Origin: CAKSQF01 sp964582375
GTDB lineage: Bacteria > Bacillota > Clostridia > Oscillospirales > CAG-272
Assembly: GCA_964582375.1 (NCBI GenBank)
Contig: CAZORL010000045.1
Location: forward strand, 1-9,771
Length of the DNA stretch: 9,771 nt
Reading direction: 5' to 3'
This document shows positions 1 to 5,817 of the stretch, piece after piece (the first letter of the stretch is position 1; the number at the start of each line of letters is the position of its first letter). The notes beneath the pieces were generated by a model. It searched no databases and was not told the DNA's origin. It saw nothing but the letters and a program-made list of their open reading frames with translations. The position numbers and the translations under genes are program-made.

Positions 1-58
1 CACAAAAATGTACCGTTTCAGACCCATCCCACCCCCCAAAACCCCGAACTGACGATCT

Positions 59-78
59 GCACATATATCCGCACATAT
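59..78. repeat. Short direct repeat GCACATAT x2
   Basis: GCACATAT occurs at 59-66 and again at 71-78, so the units begin 12 bp apart. They lie in the AT-rich upstream region, about 170 bp before the main promoter. A regulator-binding site is possible, but the units are short and nothing in the sequence names a regulator. Confidence 0.3.
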
Positions 79-99
79 GAAAGCGATGCTTTGGGCGAA

Positions 100-128
100 A
101 TGACCGTTATATACATTTTGTGTATAAT
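100..128 (+). promoter_or_regulatory. Possible upstream promoter overlapping a 14-bp palindrome
   Basis: ATGACC (100-105, 4 of 6 matches to the -35 consensus) is followed after 17 nt by a perfect TATAAT (123-128). The -10 lies inside the perfect palindrome TGTATAATTATACA (121-134), so a dimeric repressor bound there would block it. TGACCGT occurs on both sides of the palindrome, at 101-107 and 141-147. The palindrome also gives a TATAAT on the - strand, but no good - strand -35 is visible. This could be a second promoter of the operon or a bare operator; its function is inferred. Confidence 0.4.
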
Positions 129-209
129 TATACAATCATTTGACCGTGAGACAGGGTGTCGGTGGTTTAAGAAAATTGCCCTCTTGGAAGAGATATTCGC
201 TCTTTTTGC

Positions 210-246
210 AAAAAAAAACGAAAAAAATTGAAGAAATTTGCGAAAA
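210..246 (+). promoter_or_regulatory. Phased A-tracts (UP element / curved DNA) upstream of the main promoter
   Basis: Runs of A lie at 210-218 (nine), 221-227 (seven), 234-236 (three) and 243-246 (four). Their centres are about 10, 11 and 10 bp apart, close to one helical turn. Phased A-tracts just upstream of a -35 box are known to curve DNA and to contact the alpha subunits of RNA polymerase. The position fits an activating UP element for the promoter at 251-279. Confidence 0.55.
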
Positions 247-250
247 CCCC

Positions 251-279
251 TTGACAAAATCGAAAAAATCGTGTATTAT
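251..279 (+). promoter_or_regulatory. Main sigma-A-type promoter of the opp operon
   Basis: TTGACA (251-256, perfect -35) and TATTAT (274-279, 5 of 6 matches to the -10) are separated by the optimal 17 nt. The start of transcription is predicted near 285-287, giving a leader of about 90 nt before the start codon at 375. It is the best promoter in the window and sits directly before the first gene, so it probably drives all six genes. Confidence 0.8.
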
Positions 280-292
280 ATAGCAATAACAG

Positions 293-320
293 CACAGGTA
301 TATTTTATACATTTCCTGTG
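293..320 (+). promoter_or_regulatory. Hairpin at the 5' end of the leader mRNA
   Basis: CACAGG (293-298) pairs with CCTGTG (315-320). Nested inside, TATA (299-302) pairs with TATA (306-309) around a TTT loop, leaving a one-sided bulge at 310-314. The element begins within about 10 nt of the predicted transcription start. It could be a 5'-stabilising stem in the mRNA or, as DNA, an operator just downstream of the promoter. There is no T-run after it, so it is not an intrinsic terminator. Confidence 0.45.
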
Positions 321-374
321 AGTCCGATGATGCTGCATAAGTATGCTCGGATAAATTTATTTGGAGGTTTTCCT

Positions 375-3032
375 ATGAAAAGCACACTCGTTAAAGTGCT
401 TGTCGTTGTCATGGCCCTTGCTATGGTTCTTCCTATGGTCGTTGCCTGCAAGAAAGATAACGGCGGCACGACAACAACCGTTGCCGGTGGTCCGAACAAC
501 ACGAATCCCGTGCCAACAGTAAAACCCTGGGAAGATGGCAAGACATATACATATCGTATGGGCCCTTCCAGCCTTCCTACAACATGGAACATTCACACCT
601 ACCAGTCGAATGATGCAACTTACATTCTTGACTATACCTCTGATGCTCTTTACGGCTTCGAGTATAACAAGGACTTCACAGGTTACGAGATCGTTCCCGC
701 AATGGCATCCGCATTCCCGACCGATGTTACAAGCAAGTACGTCGGCAAGTACGGTATCGTTGAGGGTGACAAGAACAAAGCGTGGGAGATCCCGCTGAAG
801 GACGGCATGACATTCGACAACGGCGCAACACTTGACGCTAAGTCGTTTGTTGACTCGATGAAGCTCCTTCTCGACCCCAGAGCATCCAACTTCCGTGCGG
901 ATAACGTTTACGCATCCGGCAACCTTAAGATCGTTGGTGCTGAGGAGTATGTAAAGCAGGGCTCTTATGCATACAGCGAATTTGTTTCCGCATCTTACGG
1001 CGATGACGAGTACGTTGATCCTGCAAAGTTCACCACCACCGATGACGGTTTCTATCAGTACAACGGCAAGGACGTTGTTCTTAACCTTGCCAGCGGCGGA
1101 AACTGGGGAAGCAACGGCCTTGATGACTACAACGGCGCAGGCTATCTTGAAGCTGTAGCAGACGCATTTGCTAAGCTCGACGCAGCAGCTGATGACAGCA
1201 GATGCGTTAAGATGAATGCAGAGCTTCTCAAAGCAGCTCAGGACTGCATTGCATGCCTGCACGGCCATGCTGATGCTGATGCTTACGCAGCAGCTACCAA
1301 AGACACCAAAGATGGTGTAAACTATGCATATGTTGAGGTCGAGGAAATGCTCGTCCTCGGTATGACCTATCCCGTAGTCGCTTACGAAGATACCGTTGGT
1401 TTCTTCCAGAGCGAGGGCAATAAGCTCGTTGTCGTTCTTAAGAATGCAATGGAGGATAACTTCTATCTCCGTTACGAGCTTTGCACAAGCTTCTTCCTTG
1501 TATACGCTCCTCTTTACGAGTCGCTCATCAATGTTACCGAAGACGGCGTTTACACCAACAGCTACGGCACATCGGTTGACACATTTGTCGGCTTTGGTCC
1601 TTACAAGCTCACAAGCTACATCGATGGTTCTGCAATCACTCTCGAAAGAAACACCGGCTGGCGTGGATATTCCGAGGCTGACTACATCCCCGGCACATAT
1701 CAGACCGACGCAGTTTCCTACAAGCAGGTCGATGACGAGGCAACCCGTCTTGAGATGTTCCTTGCAGGTCAGCTCGACTCCTACGGCCTCCAGGCTGATG
1801 ATATGGAGACATACGGCTCCAGCGATTACACCTACTACACCGACTCCGAGTCTACATGGTACCTCGTTATGAACCCCGATATGGATAACCTTGTCGAGCT
1901 TCAGAAGAACGCTACCCCCGAGGTCGCAGGTAACACTGTCATCAAGACAGTTCTTACAATTCAGGAATTCCGTCAGGCACTTTCCTACTCCATCAACCGT
2001 CAGAGCTATAACGCAACCCTTTCGCCTACATCCGGTATCGCAAAGGCTCTGCTTTCTTCGATGATCGTTGCAGACCCTGAGTCGGGTCTTACCTACCGTT
2101 CGCTTGATCAGGCTAAGGACGCTATCCTTAAGTTCTGGGGTCTTGCTGATCAGTGGGGCGAGGGCAAGAAGTACGCAGACCGTGACGCTGCTATCGACTC
2201 GATCACAGGTTACGATCCCGACGGTGCAAAGGCTCTCTTCAATACCGCTTACGACAAGGCAGTTGCGGCAGGTCTCATTTCTGACGACCTGGTAGCCAGC
2301 GGCAAGTGGGAAGTACAGATCACCATCGGTATCCCGAAGGCTGTTAAGTACTACAACGACGGCTCCGAGGTTCTTAAGGGCTTCTGGATCGAGGCTGCTA
2401 AGGGCACTAAGTTCGAAGGTCACATCACCTGCGTAAACAGCCAGGAACTCGGCTCGTCCGGATTTGGCGAATACCTCAGAACCGGTCAGGTTGACCTCCT
2501 CTTCGGTGTTGGTTACGGCGGATCTATGTTCGATCCTTACTCCATGATGGACTGCTTCACCGGCTCGCTCCAGTATGACCCCTTCACCGATAAGGCTGCT
2601 GTTGAGTGCGACGTTTACTTCGATCCTTCCTACGTTAAGGATGAAAAGCTTGCAGGCAAGACTCTGCGCGCATCGCTCTACGACTGGGTATCCCAGGCAT
2701 GCATGGGCAACGAGATCACCGCAGTTGTCGTTGATAAAGACGGCAATGCTACCAAGGATTCGGTTAAGCTTTCTGCCGGCACTTCGGACGCTCCCGAAAC
2801 AAGAATCACCATTCTTGCAGCAGCTGAGGGCAAGATCCTTACCCTTGCAAACGTATTCCCGCTCTCTACCGATGCATCCGCATCGCTGAGATGCATGAGA
2901 GTCAAGTATAAGACCGAGGACTACATCGTTGGTATGGGCCGTGGCGGTATCGAATGGTACACCTACGCTATGGACGACGCTGAGTTCACGGAGTACGTTA
3001 ACTCTCAGGGCGGCAAGCTCGATTACACCTAA
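375..3032 (+). CDS. oppA: Oligopeptide ABC transporter substrate-binding lipoprotein (OppA-like, SBP family 5)
   Basis: This 885-residue lipoprotein should sit outside the cell membrane and deliver oligopeptides to the permeases encoded downstream. ATG 375 is chosen because GGAGG (363-367) lies 7 nt before it and it opens directly on a signal peptide; an in-frame GTG at 318 has no such site. The signal is MKSTLVK, then a hydrophobic core, then lipobox VVAC with the lipidated Cys at residue 25, followed by a G/T/N-rich linker to about residue 48. The family-5 hallmark (AWEIPLKDGMTFDNG ... AKSFVDSMKLLLDP) lies at about residues 136-168. The family usually has 540-600 residues. Extra material seems to lie at about 195-335, including an Ala/Asp-rich helical stretch at about 255-330, with a smaller extra segment near the C-terminus. 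Peptide is the likely ligand from the gene set, but specificity cannot be read here. Confidence 0.9.
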   Translation: MKSTLVKVLVVVMALAMVLPMVVACKKDNGGTTTTVAGGPNNTNPVPTVKPWEDGKTYTYRMGPSSLPTTWNIHTYQSNDATYILDYTSDALYGFEYNKDFTGYEIVPAMASAFPTDVTSKYVGKYGIVEGDKNKAWEIPLKDGMTFDNGATLDAKSFVDSMKLLLDPRASNFRADNVYASGNLKIVGAEEYVKQGSYAYSEFVSASYGDDEYVDPAKFTTTDDGFYQYNGKDVVLNLASGGNWGSNGLDDYNGAGYLEAVADAFAKLDAAADDSRCVKMNAELLKAAQDCIACLHGHADADAYAAATKDTKDGVNYAYVEVEEMLVLGMTYPVVAYEDTVGFFQSEGNKLVVVLKNAMEDNFYLRYELCTSFFLVYAPLYESLINVTEDGVYTNSYGTSVDTFVGFGPYKLTSYIDGSAITLERNTGWRGYSEADYIPGTYQTDAVSYKQVDDEATRLEMFLAGQLDSYGLQADDMETYGSSDYTYYTDSESTWYLVMNPDMDNLVELQKNATPEVAGNTVIKTVLTIQEFRQALSYSINRQSYNATLSPTSGIAKALLSSMIVADPESGLTYRSLDQAKDAILKFWGLADQWGEGKKYADRDAAIDSITGYDPDGAKALFNTAYDKAVAAGLISDDLVASGKWEVQITIGIPKAVKYYNDGSEVLKGFWIEAAKGTKFEGHITCVNSQELGSSGFGEYLRTGQVDLLFGVGYGGSMFDPYSMMDCFTGSLQYDPFTDKAAVECDVYFDPSYVKDEKLAGKTLRASLYDWVSQACMGNEITAVVVDKDGNATKDSVKLSAGTSDAPETRITILAAAEGKILTLANVFPLSTDASASLRCMRVKYKTEDYIVGMGRGGIEWYTYAMDDAEFTEYVNSQGGKLDYT

Positions 3033-3079
3033 TTTTTCAGTGTAATTATCGCTTGATTAGCGTATAAATAATTGATTCG

Positions 3080-3115
3080 GATAAGTAGCAGGATCATCCG
3101 GTTCTGCTACTTATC
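3080..3115 (+). promoter_or_regulatory. 12-bp perfect inverted repeat / RNA hairpin after oppA-like gene
   Basis: GATAAGTAGCAG (3080-3091) is perfectly complementary to CTGCTACTTATC (3104-3115), with a 12-nt loop. A G-T and then a C-G pair can extend it outward by two. The downstream sequence (TGTTAGTAAAGG) has no T-run. It is therefore better read as a 3'-end-stabilising or processing hairpin for the oppA-like message than as a full terminator. Confidence 0.65.
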
Positions 3116-3134
3116 TGTTAGTAAAGGCATGCAT

Positions 3135-3151
3135 TTGTCAACAGATGACAA
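3135..3151. promoter_or_regulatory. Inverted repeat TTGTCA-N5-TGACAA
   Basis: TTGTCA (3135-3140) and TGACAA (3146-3151) are perfect inverted copies around the 5-nt spacer ACAGA. It could be a small RNA stem or a binding site for a dimeric regulator. TTGTCA also resembles a -35 box, but no -10 box lies at the right distance. Confidence 0.4.
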
Positions 3152-3195
3152 GTATACCTCGCCTTGCGGTCCGTCTGACCGTTAATTAAAACTCA

Positions 3196-3246
3196 GATGC
3201 TCATTTTTCAGTGCAATAATGCTGCTTGTACTGAAAAATGAGTATC
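3196..3246 (+). promoter_or_regulatory. 21-bp RNA hairpin just before the oppB-like ribosome binding site
   Basis: The arms 3196-3216 and 3226-3246 pair over 21 consecutive positions with only two G-U wobbles, around a 9-nt loop (TAATGCTGC). The stem ends 4 nt before AAGGAG (3251-3256), the ribosome binding site of the oppB-like gene, and has no T-run after it. Its 5' arm carries ATTTTTCAGTG, which is also present at 3032-3042, so that earlier copy could compete for the 3' arm over about 10 bp (3032-3041 with 3230-3239). A stem this long could be an RNase III-type processing site, a cap protecting the downstream message or a switch; which one cannot be told from sequence. Confidence 0.75.
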
Positions 3247-3263
3247 GGACAAGGAGAAAAGTC

Positions 3264-4226
3264 GTGTACTACTTAAAATATGTAACAAAGCGTGTGCTTC
3301 TCATGCTTTTTACATTCTCGATAATCGTTACAATGTGCTTTGTTCTCGTTAAGCTTCTCCCGAACAAGCCCGACATTGCGTTCGGCAAGGACCAAGCACT
3401 TATTGAGCAGCGCAGAGAGATGCTCGGCTATAATAAGCCTATCCCCGTTCAGTTCGTTCGTTTCATCAAGTATGCATTCCAAGGCAACTTTGGTGTCGGT
3501 GAAACATTTAAGCAGGGTGCCGATGTATGGAAGAATTTCGTCGAGAGACTTCCCCGTACCGTCATGCTTAATGTTGTCACAATGCTTGTTGCGATACCGC
3601 TCGGACTAATTCTCGGCATTGTTGCGGCACTTAAGAAAAACAAATGGCAGGATCAGCTGATCTCTGTCGGCGTTATGGTCTTCGTTTCCGTGCCCTCGTT
3701 TATTTACGCATTTCTCGTCAAGTACCTCTTCTGCTTCGAGCTGAAGTGGTTCCCTGCGACATCCGACCTCACGAATGGCGTTCTCAGCTGGACTTTTATA
3801 TGGTCGATCATGCCTGCAGTCATTTCGATGGCTCTCGGTACGATAGCGGGCTTTGCCAGGTTCACTCGTGCGGAGCTGACCGAGGTGCTGACCTCCGATT
3901 ACATGCTCCTTGCAAGGACAAAGGGTCTGACTAAGTCGCAAGCCACCGTCCGCCACGCAATGAGAAATGCGATGGTTCCGATCTTCCCCATGATCCTTGG
4001 TGAATTTCTTTCGATCATGTCGGGTTCGCTCATCATCGAGCAGCTCTTCACGATCCCCGGCGTCGGTGCGCTCTATATCGGCTCTGTTCAGGCACAGCCG
4101 TCGCCCGACTACAACTTCTTTATGCTTCTTACCGTCTTCTATACCTTCCTGTCACTTGCGGCATCGATCGTTATAGACCTCAGCTACGGTATCATCGATC
4201 CTCGTATCAGAATGGGGGCGAAGTAA
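3264..4226 (+). CDS. oppB: Oligopeptide ABC transporter permease (OppB-like)
   Basis: This is one of the two integral membrane subunits that form the peptide channel, 320 residues, normal for the family. GTG 3264 is chosen as start because AAGGAG (3251-3256) lies 7 nt before it and the protein then opens with the family-typical YYLKYVTKRVLLML and a first helix at about residues 11-32. The in-frame ATG at 3219 lies in the loop of the long hairpin and has no ribosome binding site. Further hydrophobic segments lie at about 98-122, 133-158, 176-198, 240-262 and 284-306. The coupling (EAA) loop that contacts the ATPases is at about 202-240, with the conserved pattern LLARTKGL. The C-terminus IDPRIRMG is typical of OppB/DppB. 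Only one base separates its stop from the next gene, so translation is probably coupled. Confidence 0.92.
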   Translation: MYYLKYVTKRVLLMLFTFSIIVTMCFVLVKLLPNKPDIAFGKDQALIEQRREMLGYNKPIPVQFVRFIKYAFQGNFGVGETFKQGADVWKNFVERLPRTVMLNVVTMLVAIPLGLILGIVAALKKNKWQDQLISVGVMVFVSVPSFIYAFLVKYLFCFELKWFPATSDLTNGVLSWTFIWSIMPAVISMALGTIAGFARFTRAELTEVLTSDYMLLARTKGLTKSQATVRHAMRNAMVPIFPMILGEFLSIMSGSLIIEQLFTIPGVGALYIGSVQAQPSPDYNFFMLLTVFYTFLSLAASIVIDLSYGIIDPRIRMGAK

Positions 4227-4227
4227 T

Positions 4228-5814
4228 ATGAATAAACAGATAGATAAATTCCCCGAACTTTCGAAAGAGTCGTTCGAGCTTGTCGGCGCGGATCGTGTAA
4301 TGCACGACCAGAAGCTTGACACCAAGCCCATCGGCTACTTCAAGGACGCTTTCTCGCGTTTTGCAAAGAACAAAGGCTCTGTTATTGCGGCTATCATCAT
4401 CGGCATTCTCTGCATCTATGCGATAGTTGGCCCGTATTGTTGCAACAGCTCATATACCGATGCGGTAAGAAACCTCGACTCTGATCTTAAGTCCTATAAG
4501 CGTATGCGCCCTCGCCTTTCTTTCATGGTGGGTACCGGCATTTGGGACGGCTCCAAAGAGGAGTCGATCAACGATCGTAACTACGATAGATATCGTGCCC
4601 TGGAGCTGGAGAGAGGTCGCCCGATCATGACCGAACTGATTCGGGAGAACAGAACCGTTGACGCTTTCAATGTTGAAAAAGTTTCCTACACCGTCAGAGT
4701 TGACAGCTATACCAAGACCAAGACGATCGCCACCACGATCACCGACGCCGATTATAAGGCTATCCAAAAGTGGCAGGACGAGACGGGCAAGCAGGTCATT
4801 CTTCCTGCCATCAACCTCAAGACAGGTATCGATGTTTCTCAGGTGGCCGATATTTGGTATAAGGTCAAAAACGACTCGACACTTGCGGGCTATAATAAGA
4901 TGAGTGCCATCAAAGATGATGACGGCAACTTCATCCCCAACTATAAGCAGACCGGCGACGACGAGTACACAAGCAAAATGCGCATTGCGTCCGACCCGTA
5001 TAACGAGGGTGACACCGAGAACGCTTACAGATATGCGACCCCTGCAGGCGCGTCCGGTTCGTGGACTGTCCGCCTTGACCCTTACAATTACTTCCTTTAT
5101 AAATATGACTTCGAGCCTTCCTTCATCTTCGGTACAGATGATAAGGGCTACGATATCTTCTCGCGTCTTGCCAGCGGCGCACGCTTCTCGCTCATCCTGG
5201 CTGTCTGCGTTTCGGCGATCAACCTGATCATCGGCGCATTCTACGGTGCGATCATGGGCTACTACGGCGGCTGGATCGATATCGTTCTTGATCGTATTGC
5301 CGAGATCCTCTCGGGTATACCGTTCATGGTCGTCACATCCCTCTTTGCGATGTATCTTGCGGCTAAGGTCGGACCCGTGTGGTCGATATTCTTTGCGTTC
5401 GTCATGACCGGCTGGATCGGCATGGCATACCGTGTTCGTATGCAGTTCTATCGTTTTAAGAATCAGGAGTATATCCTCGCGGCAAGAACGCTCGGCGCAA
5501 GCGACCTGCGCATCATGTTTAAGCACATTTTCCCGAATAGCCTTGGTACGATAATTACCGGCTCGATACTCGTTATCCCCGGCGTTATCTTCTCCGAGAC
5601 TTCGCTGACCTACCTCGGCATCATCAACCTTGACAGTGCAACCAGAGCATCCGTTGGTTCGATGCTTTCAAATGGTCAGGCGATCATGAGAACCGACCCT
5701 CACGTCGTGCTTTTCCCGGCGATCTTTATCGGACTTCTGATGGTCTGCTTCAACCTGTTCGGCAACGGTCTGCGCGACGCGTTCAACCCGTCACTGCGCG
5801 GAGTGGAGGAATAA
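4228..5814 (+). CDS. oppC: Oligopeptide ABC transporter permease with large external insertion (OppC-like)
   Basis: This second channel subunit has 528 residues against about 300 for ordinary OppC/DppC. Residues 1-50 are a cytoplasmic tail and the first membrane helix is at about 51-71. About 225 mostly polar residues follow (about 73-298), which should lie outside the membrane where the binding protein docks. The normal family body then starts with FGTDDKGYDIFSRL (301-314), hydrophobic segments at about 320-345, 358-380, 383-402, 438-458 and 492-512, and the EAA loop at about 410-440 (EYILAARTLGAS). The C-terminus GNGLRDAFNPSLRG is classical OppC. The start ATG is 2 nt after the previous stop and its ribosome binding site is weak (GGGGGCGAAG), consistent with translational coupling. 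The insertion resembles what I recall from other Clostridia OppC proteins, but I recognise no named domain in it. Confidence 0.9.
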   Translation: MNKQIDKFPELSKESFELVGADRVMHDQKLDTKPIGYFKDAFSRFAKNKGSVIAAIIIGILCIYAIVGPYCCNSSYTDAVRNLDSDLKSYKRMRPRLSFMVGTGIWDGSKEESINDRNYDRYRALELERGRPIMTELIRENRTVDAFNVEKVSYTVRVDSYTKTKTIATTITDADYKAIQKWQDETGKQVILPAINLKTGIDVSQVADIWYKVKNDSTLAGYNKMSAIKDDDGNFIPNYKQTGDDEYTSKMRIASDPYNEGDTENAYRYATPAGASGSWTVRLDPYNYFLYKYDFEPSFIFGTDDKGYDIFSRLASGARFSLILAVCVSAINLIIGAFYGAIMGYYGGWIDIVLDRIAEILSGIPFMVVTSLFAMYLAAKVGPVWSIFFAFVMTGWIGMAYRVRMQFYRFKNQEYILAARTLGASDLRIMFKHIFPNSLGTIITGSILVIPGVIFSETSLTYLGIINLDSATRASVGSMLSNGQAIMRTDPHVVLFPAIFIGLLMVCFNLFGNGLRDAFNPSLRGVEE

Positions 5815-5817
5815 GAC

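Larger units (their letters stand above)
3033..3263 (+). other. Structured intergenic region between oppA-like and oppB-like genes, no gene
   Basis: No coding sequence is supported in these 231 nt. They contain three inverted repeats, listed separately (3080-3115, 3135-3151, 3196-3246), and a small CGCT/AGCG stem near 3050-3062. None is followed by a T-run, so no intrinsic terminator separates the binding protein from the permeases, and I see no convincing promoter. The 11-mer ATTTTTCAGTG occurs at 3032-3042 and again at 3203-3213. A likely role is partial attenuation or RNA processing that lets the binding protein be made in excess over the membrane parts, as is common in such operons; this is inference. 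Confidence 0.6.

Noticed and set aside
188..207. Terminator-like hairpin AAGAG/CTCTT followed by TTT
   Set aside because: The stem has only 5 AT-rich pairs and competes with an adjacent CTCTT copy; too weak to support a terminator for an upstream gene.
18..257. - strand open frame of 79 codons in the upstream region
   Set aside because: It runs through the A-tracts and the -35 box of the promoter, its Phe/Lys-rich start is just the A-tracts read backwards, and no family is recognisable.
318..374. N-terminal extension of the oppA-like protein from GTG 318
   Set aside because: It would place 19 polar residues before the signal peptide, begins inside the leader hairpin and has no ribosome binding site, while ATG 375 has GGAGG at ideal spacing.
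357..2423. Long - strand open frame of 688 codons opposite the oppA-like gene
   Set aside because: It is antisense to a clear lipoprotein gene. The translation is Cys/Val-rich with no recognisable domain, an effect of codon bias in the real gene.
3219..3263. Upstream ATG 3219 as start of the oppB-like gene
   Set aside because: It lies in the hairpin loop without a ribosome binding site and adds 15 charged residues that the family does not have; GTG 3264 has AAGGAG 7 nt upstream.
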